Shown: positions 7,310-13,784 of the stretch, in pieces
How positions within the stretch are numbered: the stretch's first letter is position 1
How the letters are laid out: every line of letters begins with the position of its first letter
NCBI RefSeq assembly: GCF_000026985.1
Contig: NC_017390.1
Coordinates: forward strand, 2,308,254-2,372,253
DNA: 64,000 nucleotides
Source: Erwinia pyrifoliae DSM 12163
GTDB taxonomy: Bacteria; Pseudomonadota; Gammaproteobacteria; Enterobacterales; Enterobacteriaceae
Direction of reading: 5' to 3'
Position numbers and translations under genes: made by a program
Notes under the pieces: model-generated
What the model saw: only the letters and a program-made list of their open reading frames with translations
Database searches by the model: none
What the model was told of the DNA's origin: nothing

Positions 7310-8118
7310 GTCCCCCTCGCCGCAATGATGCGGTCCAGCAGGCGCGGAAAGCGCGATTCGTAAAAATGCGGCTGAGTTTCACGCGGGTTGCCCGGGCTGG
7401 TGATATTTTTGCCGTAAATCAGGCCAGCAGACGTCACAGACCAGAATTGCCGGGTTCCGTGGCGTAAACTCGGGCGCTCTTTTCTTTCCAGCAGCCCCAG
7501 ACGCCCCAAAATGACGTTTGCCACCGGCGCGCTGATATCAGCCCCGTAGCGCTTCAGAAGGGTGCTGATTGCCGCCGTGGTTCTGCTGGAGCCATCGGCA
7601 GCATCCGAGGGCGCATCAATGGCGTAAGCGGGCACCAGCGCGGGAACGCCCGCAAATTCTTGCAGCTTGTGCAACGCACCCAGCCGGGAGGAATTGGAAA
7701 GGTTGAGCAGCTTTGTTGCTGACTCAAGGATTAGCAAGGCGCACTTAATCTGATCCTCTTTGTGAGGCAAAGGAACCGGCTGCTGCTGTTCTTCCAGCGC
7801 CGTCATGCGGTCAAATACCTTTGCCTGAATTGTGTAGCTGTAGCTCATCGCCATCAGGCAGGCTTCGCGCTTCGGTAAATGCAGGCACGGAAGTACCCGC
7901 CCGGTGCTGTCGGTGTACTGAGCGAAAAATTTCGCTGAGTGAATGTCGCCCAACACGCGTGGGGCTTTGGCCATAAAATCGGCGTGACGCAAACGTTTGT
8001 GCCCCTTACCCGGAAAATTTACGCCAGCGGCTGTGGCTGCAGACTCGCGTTCGGCGTTGATATATTCCACCAGCTCAGTGCTGGTCATGGTTATCTGCGT
8101 TGCGGGTAACGTATTCAT
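7306..8118 (-). CDS. Rha-family phage regulatory protein
   Basis: A 270-residue protein. The N-terminal 110 residues show the Rha pattern: Arg-His-Ala-Asp-Phe-Met near residue 45, a Leu-Gly-Asp segment, a Leu-Pro-Lys-Arg-Glu-Ala-Cys-Leu-Met-Ala-Met-Ser-Tyr-Ser-Tyr stretch and Val-Phe-Asp-Arg-Met-Thr-Ala-Leu-Glu. The C-terminal part (about 180-270) resembles antirepressor C-terminal modules, with a Leu-Leu-Lys-Arg-Tyr-Gly-Ala-Asp helix and a Leu-Gly-Arg-Leu-Gly-Leu-Leu-Glu-Arg segment. Such proteins can act as antirepressors. That role would matter here, because the prophage repressor seems unable to cleave itself. This functional link is inference. Confidence 0.7.
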   Translation of the reverse strand: MNTLPATQITMTSTELVEYINAERESAATAAGVNFPGKGHKRLRHADFMAKAPRVLGDIHSAKFFAQYTDSTGRVLPCLHLPKREACLMAMSYSYTIQAKVFDRMTALEEQQQPVPLPHKEDQIKCALLILESATKLLNLSNSSRLGALHKLQEFAGVPALVPAYAIDAPSDAADGSSRTTAAISTLLKRYGADISAPVANVILGRLGLLERKERPSLRHGTRQFWSVTSAGLIYGKNITSPGNPRETQPHFYESRFPRLLDRIIAARGT

Positions 8119-8306
8119 GTCACCTCTCCCTGTTTTTCACGCGTCAGCCACCCCATTGCTACCACCCAGGCAGCAAACGGGTAGTTGCTGGGGATCCAGC
8201 AGCCCTGTACATTGACCTCATAGCAGAACGTTGCAGCAGATTTGCCGCCAGACAGCGATCGGCAGCGTAATTGCGGTACACCCGGATTTCTGGTTAAAAT
8301 GCTCAT
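8115..8306 (-). CDS. Small hypothetical phage protein
   Basis: A 63-residue protein, not assigned to a family. It has two Trp-rich segments in its second half (a Cys-Trp-Ile-Pro-Ser-Asn and an Ala-Ala-Trp-Val-Val-Ala-Met-Gly-Trp stretch). The start at 8306 was chosen over one six codons upstream because it leaves a cleaner N-terminus. Its stop overlaps the Rha-like start by ATGA, which supports translation. Confidence 0.5.
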   Translation of the reverse strand: MSILTRNPGVPQLRCRSLSGGKSAATFCYEVNVQGCWIPSNYPFAAWVVAMGWLTREKQGEVT

Positions 8307-8370
8307 GCGATTATTTCTCCACACACACTGATGTAGTCGTCACCGACGCCCTGGGCTGCAACCCGGGGCG

Positions 8371-8835
8371 TCACTTTTTTTGCCGCTTTTTCCGGCCAAA
8401 TACGGCGAGGATGGCCCGGATCTCTTCATCACGCGCCGCAAGATGCTTTCTGTGATAACGCTCAATTTCGGCCGCTTCAGCCGCGTCAATAACCCCGTCC
8501 TCCAGCGACTTTTGAACAATCTGGTCAACATGCCCACGGTGCGCGGCGGTACTCACGGCCTTACTGAATAACTCCACCTGGTCCAGTTCTTCAAACTTCG
8601 GAATGTCCACCAGCAACGCGCCACAACGCCGGGCAAAGTAATCGGCTAACAGGCTGGTACCGGATAAATCTTCCATCGCTTCCAGTTCATGCAACTCAAA
8701 GAAACGACAGCCGTTTTTCTCATAAATATTGTTGTTGAAGGTCTCCAGCGTCATACCCAGCGCCCCGGCCATCGCCGAACGCCCACCGGGATAGGCTTTG
8801 CACATCGCTTTGACTGTTTCTTTGATGTCTACCAT
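8371..8835 (-). CDS. YmfL-like / CII-type phage regulatory protein
   Basis: A 154-residue protein of the YmfL family (phage regulatory protein CII, P2/186 CP76-related). Residues 10-45 form a helix-turn-helix-like unit with a Met-Ala-Gly-Ala-Leu-Gly-Met-Thr-Leu-Glu-Thr-Phe-Asn-Asn recognition helix. The C-terminal 60 residues are strongly helical and end in a basic Arg-Lys-Lys-Arg-Gln-Lys-Lys tail. CII-type proteins activate lysogeny promoters. The e14 prophage, which uses the same icd site, also encodes YmfL. It lies between cro and the replication genes, as cII does in lambda. Confidence 0.7.
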   Translation of the reverse strand: MVDIKETVKAMCKAYPGGRSAMAGALGMTLETFNNNIYEKNGCRFFELHELEAMEDLSGTSLLADYFARRCGALLVDIPKFEELDQVELFSKAVSTAAHRGHVDQIVQKSLEDGVIDAAEAAEIERYHRKHLAARDEEIRAILAVFGRKKRQKK

Positions 8836-8854
8836 TTATGATTTCCTGCGGTAG

Positions 8855-9079
8855 TTATAATCGGGCTTCTGAATCGTTAGCATTTGGTTCAAGCGAACTC
8901 AGTATTTCTTCAAAAGTTACCGTGCCGTTGGTGGCAATTACGAGTGCGGTAATATATTTCGAGCGAATTCCACCGCCGCAGAGCCATTTGCTGACTGCCG
9001 ATTGGTTAACACCTACTTTTTGTGCGAGTTCTCTTTGGGAACCAACAATGTCAATTGCCTTTTGAATAACGATGTTCAT
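8855..9079 (-). CDS. Cro/YdaS-like repressor
   Basis: A 74-residue DNA-binding protein with a compact helix-turn-helix (Gly-Ser-Gln-Arg-Glu-Leu-Ala-Gln-Lys-Val-Gly-Val-Asn-Gln-Ser-Ala-Val-Ser-Lys-Trp-Leu), the Cro/YdaS type. As first gene of the leftward operon, opposite the repressor gene, it should act as Cro, shutting down repressor synthesis in lytic growth. AGGAG lies 6-8 nt before the start. Its promoter carries the same operators as the repressor side. Confidence 0.8.
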   Translation of the reverse strand: MNIVIQKAIDIVGSQRELAQKVGVNQSAVSKWLCGGGIRSKYITALVIATNGTVTFEEILSSLEPNANDSEARL

Positions 9080-9090
9080 CTATCACTCCT

Positions 9091-9174
9091 ATGACCTAAC
9101 TGAATACAAATATTACCTATGTAATAGACAAAGTCAATTACATGGGTCATTTGACTGATGATTACTTAGAGAAT
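9091..9174. promoter_or_regulatory. Repressor operators on the pR/pRM side
   Basis: Four sites fit ATTAC-N4-GTAAT to varying degree: ATTACCTATGTAAT (within 9111-9126, fully palindromic), ATTACATGGGTCAT (9137-9150), ATTACTTAGAGAAT (9161-9174), and a weaker one starting at 9091. They cover both divergent promoters. Confidence 0.65.
9110..9137 (-). promoter_or_regulatory. Promoter pR for the cro operon
   Basis: On the minus strand TTGACT (9132-9137), 16-nt spacer, TAATAT (9110-9115). The best palindromic operator sits inside the spacer and -10, so repressor binding would block it. Confidence 0.55.
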
Positions 9175-9179
9175 ATTTT
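9151..9179 (+). promoter_or_regulatory. Promoter pRM for the repressor, probably leaderless
   Basis: TTGACT (9151-9156), 17-nt spacer, TATTTT (9174-9179). The expected start of transcription falls on or next to the ATG at 9186, and no Shine-Dalgarno precedes it, as with lambda cI from pRM. Confidence 0.5.
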
Positions 9180-9185
9180 CCGGGT

Positions 9186-9776
9186 ATGAAAAAACTATCT
9201 GAAAGACTTCATGACGCTATGCAAAAAACGGGACTTAGCTCACAGAGTGAACTCGCTAAGTTGGCCGGCGTTAACCAATCGATAATTTCTAAAATTCTTT
9301 CCGGAAAAAATGAAACTTCAAAGTATTCCGGACGGCTGGCAGCAGCATTAGGGATCAGTGCCGACTGGCTTATCAACGGGGCGGGGGCGATGGAAGGAGG
9401 CGAAGGCCCCCTGCAACGGATTGACACCTCACGCCTAGTTTCGGTTTGGGATGAAACGGGTAAAACGGCGGATGTAGTGTCTTGGCATGATAGTGTGCCA
9501 GATTATTTCCGAGTTTATTTAATGAAGAAAAACACCGGGATAGATAAGGCTCCAGAAGGTGCCCTTATCCTTGTTGATCCCAAAATAAGCGCAGGCAACA
9601 ATCAACTGGTTGTAACCAATTTACGAGGAATAATAGCCGCTTACCGTTTTCTCGAAGGAGGAGCCAAGTATGGTTTCTTAGATGTTGATGACCCGAGAAT
9701 TCCTCCATTCGAAATAACCGACCCATCCTGTATCGAGGGAGTTGCAGAACAAATCCTTATAAGAAAATTACGATAG
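9186..9776 (+). CDS. Prophage repressor, XRE + degenerate S24 domain
   Basis: A 196-residue repressor. Residues 1-60 form an XRE helix-turn-helix (Ser-Glu-Leu-Ala-Lys-Leu-Ala-Gly-Val-Asn-Gln-Ser-Ile-Ile-Ser-Lys-Ile-Leu). Residues about 105-196 have the LexA/S24 beta fold, with Gly-Ala-Leu-Ile-Leu-Val-Asp-Pro as the segment after the active site. At the position of the catalytic Ser (usually GDSM) stands Asn-Thr-Gly-Ile, so Thr117 replaces Ser. Around the expected Lys there is Ile-Ile-Ala-Ala-Tyr-Arg. Self-cleavage therefore looks lost, which would make induction RecA-independent. It lies between two operator clusters and maintains lysogeny. Confidence 0.85.
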   Translation: MKKLSERLHDAMQKTGLSSQSELAKLAGVNQSIISKILSGKNETSKYSGRLAAALGISADWLINGAGAMEGGEGPLQRIDTSRLVSVWDETGKTADVVSWHDSVPDYFRVYLMKKNTGIDKAPEGALILVDPKISAGNNQLVVTNLRGIIAAYRFLEGGAKYGFLDVDDPRIPPFEITDPSCIEGVAEQILIRKLR

Positions 9777-9865
9777 TAAACTACTGCTGAATCATCAATG
9801 ACGGTGGTCTCATAGCAGCCACTGTCGGTTTTAGTATGCAAAACCACCATAATCTCCCACTCCAT
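9641..9865 (-). CDS. Possible small protein antisense to the repressor 3' end
   Basis: An ORF of 74 residues with an unusually good ribosome site (AGGAAGGAA, 3 nt before ATG). Its first 38 residues (MEWEIMVVLHTK onward) look protein-like. The rest overlaps the repressor gene in antisense and is less convincing. It matches no family that I recognise. If expressed, its transcript would run against repressor mRNA. Confidence 0.3.
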   Translation of the reverse strand: MEWEIMVVLHTKTDSGCYETTVIDDSAVVYYRNFLIRICSATPSIQDGSVISNGGILGSSTSKKPYLAPPSRKR

Positions 9866-9984
9866 GTGTTCCTTCCTGCAAAACCAGCCCGCCTATTTAC
9901 TTAAATAACGCTGTATAGATGTATAGTAGTTTAATCCCGCTCAATAATAAAACAGAATTTTTTAACTCCCGTTGAACATCAACT

Positions 9985-10046
9985 ATTACTCAAGTAATAA
10001 AAATAACCTCACAACTCTTGACACCAGTTATTACCTAAGTCATAGT
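9985..10046 (+). promoter_or_regulatory. Promoter pL and operators for the rightward early operon
   Basis: TTGACA (10018-10023), 17-nt spacer, CATAGT (10041-10046). Operators ATTACTCAAGTAAT (9985-9998) and ATTACCTAAGTCAT (10030-10043) match those on the pR side; the second covers the spacer and -10. This is the equivalent of lambda OL/pL. Confidence 0.65.
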
Positions 10047-10052
10047 TCATGC

Positions 10053-10105
10053 ATCAACAGCGAACAGGCGCTTAAGGCGGGATGGCGGGATGTGATGGCA
10101 GATGA
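10053..10105. repeat. Direct repeat copy A (partner at 10638-10683)
   Basis: About 45 bp (ATCRACAGCRRACAGGCG, then TTAAGGCGGGATG, then TGATGGCAGATGA) occur here and again at 10638-10683. This copy has an extra tandem GGCGGGAT. Both copies end in an ATG opening Met-Ala-Asp-(Asp/Glu)-Ser. Confidence 0.8.
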
Positions 10106-10139
10106 TTCGAGATGTAAGGGGTTAAAGGTGTCGAGATGA
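10095..10139 (+). pseudogene. Vestigial 14-codon copy of the 10672 gene
   Basis: Translation from the repeat's ATG gives MADDSRCKGLKVSR and a stop, similar to the start of the intact protein at 10672 (MADESKGRKVEI). It looks like the broken front end of a duplicated gene. Confidence 0.4.
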
Positions 10140-10228
10140 GCACTCACGCTAACAGGAAAATGGTTTCTTTCACGGCTGGCACTAAGGTTAAACCTCTGTA
10201 CGACAAGTGCCCCTCGTGCGGTTGCGAT

Positions 10229-10552
10229 TTACAGGAGTTTTATCAATCCCCAAGCGATCAGTCCAAGTCCGATAACGTCAAGAAGAATGCCGATAGGTCC
10301 TGGACTCCAGGAATAATCGACAAATTTATGCGCAGGCATATTAGCTGTTCGTGGGTAGGCCGTTTCGTTAAGTGGGTGATTCATCCACTCCGCAACACCT
10401 CATATGACGCAACCGAGACCGATCATAAAAGTCTCTCTTGTCGGATAGCTGGGAAGCAAGCCAGCTCCATTAAGAAGGACAACGAAAGCACCGATAACGA
10501 TGATGACCTTGTACCACGCATCAAGAGCAAGTCGAGATAAAGGATTTTCCAT
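10229..10552 (-). pseudogene. Small membrane protein gene with in-frame TGA
   Basis: Reading leftward from ATG at 10552 gives 50 residues with a transmembrane segment, then TGA at 10400-10402. The same frame continues without another stop for 56 codons to TAA at 10229. The continuation (Gly-Val-Ala-Glu-Trp-Met-Asn-His-Pro-Leu, a Gly-Pro-Ile-Gly segment, then Leu-Leu-Asp-Val-Ile-Gly-Leu-Gly-Leu-Ile) gives a further hydrophobic helix and resembles small phage membrane proteins with a Glu-Trp-Ile-Asn-His-Pro-Leu motif. A single nonsense change in a former gene of 107 residues is the simplest reading. It runs antisense to the pL operon and lies between the two direct repeats. The upstream ribosome site is poor. 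Confidence 0.6.
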
Positions 10553-10637
10553 ATTTTTAATTTCTCGGTTATGTGAGAACTCCAAGAATACCACCTTGCC
10601 TGATGTGGATAAAAGACAGGCGCGCAAAAGTAAGAAT

Positions 10638-10683
10638 ATCGACAGCAGACAGGCGTTTAAGGCGGGATGTGATGGCAGATGAA
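10638..10683. repeat. Direct repeat copy B (partner at 10053-10105)
   Basis: Second copy of the repeat described at 10053; it supplies the ribosome site and start codon of the intact gene that begins at 10672. Confidence 0.8.
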
Positions 10684-10911
10684 TCTAAAGGAAGGAAGGT
10701 TGAAATTCTGGTAAATGGTGCTCTTTTGGCATTCATAAATACCGAAAATGCAGTGGCGGCTGATTACCTGAATTTTTTGGGTGCTGCAAACAATGCGGTC
10801 AGCCACACTGCATCTCTTGAGGCAGAAGCTAACCGCTCAGGTAAAACCATAAGACACGCTGGATTCGTAACTTTTGGCTCAAAGCCAATTATAGATCCCA
10901 AAGCTCTTTGA
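10672..10911 (+). CDS. Small hypothetical early phage protein
   Basis: A 79-residue protein with no family that I recognise. It begins with a charged stretch, then a Val-Glu-Ile-Leu-Val-Asn-Gly strand and an Ala-rich helix, and ends with Gly-Phe-Val-Thr-Phe-Gly-Ser-Lys. The start at 10672 has AAGGCGGG upstream; the longer reading from 10573 enters repeat sequence and lacks a ribosome site. It lies near the front of the rightward early operon. Confidence 0.5.
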   Translation: MADESKGRKVEILVNGALLAFINTENAVAADYLNFLGAANNAVSHTASLEAEANRSGKTIRHAGFVTFGSKPIIDPKAL

Positions 10912-11122
10912 TGAACGAATCAACGCGTATGGTATCAGCCGCTTTTGATTCTTTCAGATAATACGTGATGACGTTTTCAGGAATATGCGTATTCCACTTT
11001 TCAAAACGGTATCCGGGGAAGTACTCGGTGAATATTTCTTCAACTCTAAATTCACCGTGTTTTATGTTTGAAATCAGCTTGCACTGGTAAAGGCATTGAG
11101 CAATTAACGTAGATTTAAGCAT
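10889..11122 (-). CDS. Hypothetical protein, convergent to the early operon
   Basis: A 77-residue reading (MLKSTLIAQCLYQC onward) rich in Phe, Tyr and Glu, with a balanced, protein-like composition. It faces the 10672 gene and overlaps its end by 23 nt. The frame stays open upstream to 11326, so the true start is uncertain and the protein may reach 145 residues. Not assigned to a family. A minus-strand gene inside the pL operon would be independent cargo, like the broken membrane gene beside it. Confidence 0.4.
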   Translation of the reverse strand: MLKSTLIAQCLYQCKLISNIKHGEFRVEEIFTEYFPGYRFEKWNTHIPENVITYYLKESKAADTIRVDSFIKELWDL

Positions 11123-11301
11123 TTGAGTCCGTTCTTGATTGCGTGATAACTCCCAAGATACCACTGCCGCCTGAAGTGGTGAAGTTACGCCGGGCAATGA
11201 ATTCAACGCTGTGTAGCCTTTGGCGGTTACCCAATCTTCAACCAACCAACACCAGGGAAGCGCGAAGAATTTGTTACCGGATAACCGCCAATCTTTTTCA
11301 G

Positions 11302-11379
11302 CACAACGGCAAGGGCACTGAGCCACTGTTGCGGGTATAGCGCCGCAGTGACTGTCCAGACAGTGCCCTCCCCGTTGTG
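11302..11379. other. Long imperfect inverted repeat with nested palindrome
   Basis: CACAACGGCAAGGGCACTG (11302-11320) and CAGTGCCCTCCCCGTTGTG (11361-11379) are complementary at 17 of 19 positions. The intervening 40 nt contain ACTGTCCAGACAGT (overlapping the right arm), a second palindrome. It lies 48 nt before the YfdP-like gene. Confidence 0.7.
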
Positions 11380-11426
11380 TGTGGAGTCAATAACGCGGCG
11401 TAAGCTGCCATGAAGAGGATGTTGCC

Positions 11427-11798
11427 ATGAGCAATGACCGTATGACCGTAGTGCCTGATTTCCTGGGCGAACTGGATGCCGGCGTATTTGTTAATAAAAT
11501 CGCCGCTGCACTGAATAATACCGCGCTGGGCGTTCTCAACAATGGAACTAAAGGCAAGGTAGTCCTGACGTTTGATCTGGAACGCATGGGTAACTCCGTT
11601 GAAGAGAAACGCGTCAAGATTAAGCATAAATTGCAGTACACCACCCCAACCCCGCGAGGCAAAGCAACGGAAGAGGACACCACCGAAACACCTATGTGGG
11701 TCAACCGTGGCGGCAAACTGACCATCTTGCAGGAGGATCAGGGGCAGCTGTTTGGTATCAACGGGTCACATGACGGAAAGCTTAAAGCGGCCCAGTGA
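11427..11798 (+). CDS. YfdP-like prophage protein
   Basis: A 123-residue protein assigned to the YfdP type mainly from its size and its place directly before a YfdQ homologue, as in the E. coli CPS-53 prophage. It has a Phe-Val-Asn-Lys-Ile-Ala-Ala-Ala-Leu helix, a beta-rich centre and a C-terminal Val-Asn-Arg-Gly-Gly-Lys-Leu strand. Function is not established. The start sits downstream of the large inverted repeat. Confidence 0.65.
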   Translation: MSNDRMTVVPDFLGELDAGVFVNKIAAALNNTALGVLNNGTKGKVVLTFDLERMGNSVEEKRVKIKHKLQYTTPTPRGKATEEDTTETPMWVNRGGKLTILQEDQGQLFGINGSHDGKLKAAQ

Positions 11799-11857
11799 AC
11801 CGCCAGAACAATTCACTGCAAAAAATCAGACCAGTTTATTAATAAGGAACAATCTCT

Positions 11858-12685
11858 ATGTCTCAATTAGACGGCGGCGCAATTCAACAAGTCAAAGACC
11901 TGGTGCTATCCGGTTATCATCTCGGCGATATCGCTGGACTGGCATGCCCCACCGCATTACTGCCTAAAGAAGTGAGTGTTGAGAGCCTTGAGCGGTTCTC
12001 ACTGGAGCGCTTCCGTTTCCGTGGCGCCATGACCACCACCAGCATTGATGATTTTGCCCGTTATTCTATAGGGTACGCCAGCGCCAATGAACCGGCTCGC
12101 TGCTTTATCGATGCAGACAACATGACTGCCCGCTCGGTGTTTAATATCGGCTCCCTGGATAATCCGGGGCACGCTGATAACGTTGCCGCAATAACTCTGA
12201 AGAAAACAGCCCCATTCCGTGCGCTGCTCCAGATCAATGGCGAAAAGCTGAAGCAAAAGCAGATCGCAGAATGGCTGGAAGACTGGAGTGATTATCTTCT
12301 GGCATTTGATGCCGATGGTCACACTATGCAGATTTCTCAGGCAGCCCAGGCCGTTCGTCGCATCACTATCCAGCAGGCAACTCAGCAGGATCATGAAGAC
12401 GGTGATTTCAGCGGCAAGAAATCCCTGATGCAAAGCGTCGAAGCAAGCAGCAAAGATGTTATGCCAGTTGCGTTTGAGTTCAAATGCTTGCCGTATGAAG
12501 GACTTGGTGAACGCGCTTTCAGCCTTCGTAATAGTTTGCTGACAGGTGATGAACCGCATTTTGTTCTGCGCATTGTCCAGCTGGAAGCACAGGAAGAGGA
12601 TATCGCCAAGGAGTTCCGAGACCTGCTGATCGGGAAGTTCGACGGTGAGCCGGTAGAAACTTTCATCGGTAACTTCAAAGCGTAA
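11858..12685 (+). CDS. YfdQ-like protein, DUF2303
   Basis: A 275-residue protein of the DUF2303/YfdQ family, full length for the family. Diagnostic are an Ala-Pro-Phe-Arg-Ala-Leu-Leu segment near the middle, a Trp-Leu-Glu-Asp-Trp-Ser-Asp-Tyr helix, and a Val-Ala-Phe-Glu-Phe-Lys-Cys-Leu-Pro-Tyr-Glu-Gly stretch. The family is widespread in prophages of enterobacteria and pseudomonads; its biochemical function is unknown. It follows the YfdP-like gene and precedes YfdR, the CPS-53 order. Confidence 0.8.
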   Translation: MSQLDGGAIQQVKDLVLSGYHLGDIAGLACPTALLPKEVSVESLERFSLERFRFRGAMTTTSIDDFARYSIGYASANEPARCFIDADNMTARSVFNIGSLDNPGHADNVAAITLKKTAPFRALLQINGEKLKQKQIAEWLEDWSDYLLAFDADGHTMQISQAAQAVRRITIQQATQQDHEDGDFSGKKSLMQSVEASSKDVMPVAFEFKCLPYEGLGERAFSLRNSLLTGDEPHFVLRIVQLEAQEEDIAKEFRDLLIGKFDGEPVETFIGNFKA

Positions 12686-12697
12686 TTATGCAGCCTT

Positions 12698-12721
12698 AAA
12701 TGCCCCGCAAATGGGGCATTT
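12698..12721 (+). terminator. Hairpin after yfdQ-like gene
   Basis: AAATGCCCC and GGGGCATTT form a perfect 9-bp stem with a 6-nt loop. It ends in TTT and is a candidate weak terminator or processing site between the yfdQ- and yfdR-like genes. Confidence 0.5.
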
Positions 12722-12817
12722 AGTGAAGCGTAATGAAAATAATATTGCCCACACGGCAAGGGTTGCGCACAGGAAATTTACGCGATTGCAGTCGCATTAA
12801 ATAACGTGGAGAAATAT

Positions 12818-13348
12818 ATGTCGTGGATTCAGACAGTCACAGGAAAGCACTTCAATTTCATTAATACCGACCCGGCCAGCATTTGCATTGAAGACATTGC
12901 AGCCGCACTTTCAAATATTTGCCGCTTCACCGGACACTTACCTGATTTTTATAGCGTTGCCCAGCACTCGGTTCACGTCAGTTATCTTGTTCCAGCTGAA
13001 TTTGCACTGGAGGGGCTGCTACACGATGCGCAAGAAGCCTACTGCAGTGATATTAACTCACCGCTGAAATCTCTGTTACCCGACTACCGGGAAGTGGAGG
13101 AACGCATTGACACAGTCATCCGGCGTAAATATGGCCTGCCACCAGCAATAACAACACCGGTCAAATATGCCGACCTGATTATGCTGGCAACCGAACGCCG
13201 CGATTTTGATTTAGACGACGGGACGCCGTGGCCATGCCTTGAGGGAATTCCCTGCGCCGGTTTTACAATGTCACCGCTCAACCCACGTCAGGCGCGAGTT
13301 TTATTCCTGAACCGTTATAACCAACTGATGGGTAAACATCATGCGTGA
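12818..13348 (+). CDS. YfdR-like HD-domain phosphohydrolase
   Basis: A 176-residue HD-domain protein. Metal ligands are visible as His in Ala-Gln-His-Ser-Val-His, the His-Asp pair in Gly-Leu-Leu-His-Asp-Ala-Gln-Glu-Ala-Tyr, and a later Asp in Tyr-Ala-Asp. YfdR-like proteins resemble 5'-deoxynucleotidases of the YfbR type and may act on nucleotide pools; in E. coli, YfdR has been connected with replication control. The start at 12818 has GTGGAG 7 nt upstream. Confidence 0.75.
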   Translation: MSWIQTVTGKHFNFINTDPASICIEDIAAALSNICRFTGHLPDFYSVAQHSVHVSYLVPAEFALEGLLHDAQEAYCSDINSPLKSLLPDYREVEERIDTVIRRKYGLPPAITTPVKYADLIMLATERRDFDLDDGTPWPCLEGIPCAGFTMSPLNPRQARVLFLNRYNQLMGKHHA

Positions 13349-13784
13349 TAAATCAATACTGGACATGTGCTGCGGCAGCCGCATGAGCAATACAGCAAAA
13401 CTTTCTCCAATTACCGCATTACCCGTCGAACGTGACGAGGACGGCTACTGGACTCATCCGGATCTTTTTGTTCCGGCCAACGGCATGGAGTTTGGTGCAC
13501 CTGGTGAGTTTGAGTCGTGGAAAAGCGTAAACCGCGTAACAGGCCATCTGCAGTGGATGGAGAGTGACGCAACTGAAGAACAGAAAGCAGCCTATGAGTC
13601 AGGTGATGGCGATGTAAGCCAGTGGAAACCGACATCACCAGAAGGCGGCGGCTGGTTTATTGCCTCAATCTACGATACCGAGGATGGCCCGGTTTGCTAC
13701 TGGCTGCGTCCAGTTGATGATCTCTGTGAGAAGGTGCAGAAACGGCAGGGAGGCGACAATGCGCGAACGTCCGATCATATTTAA
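13341..13784 (+). CDS. Hypothetical phage protein with fused methylase remnant
   Basis: A 147-residue reading. The first 14 residues (MRDKSILDMCCGSR) match the N-terminus of a common phage SAM-methyltransferase type, where the Leu-Asp-Met-Cys-Cys-Gly-Ser-Arg segment is the SAM site. After that the sequence changes to an unrelated protein starting Met-Ser-Asn-Thr-Ala-Lys, rich in Trp, Glu and Asp, with a Gly-Gly-Gly-Trp-Phe-Ile-Ala strand. The natural start of the second part is probably ATG at 13383, although it lacks a good ribosome site; the upstream ATG at 13341 has GATGGG. Function unknown. Confidence 0.55.
   Translation: MRDKSILDMCCGSRMSNTAKLSPITALPVERDEDGYWTHPDLFVPANGMEFGAPGEFESWKSVNRVTGHLQWMESDATEEQKAAYESGDGDVSQWKPTSPEGGGWFIASIYDTEDGPVCYWLRPVDDLCEKVQKRQGGDNARTSDHI

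Noticed and set aside
10136..10540. 134-residue plus-strand ORF with a Cys-Pro-Ser-Cys-Gly-Cys motif
   Set aside because: It lies fully over the antisense membrane pseudogene, whose homology-like pattern is clearer. Only its first 40 residues look protein-like, so it was not annotated as a gene.
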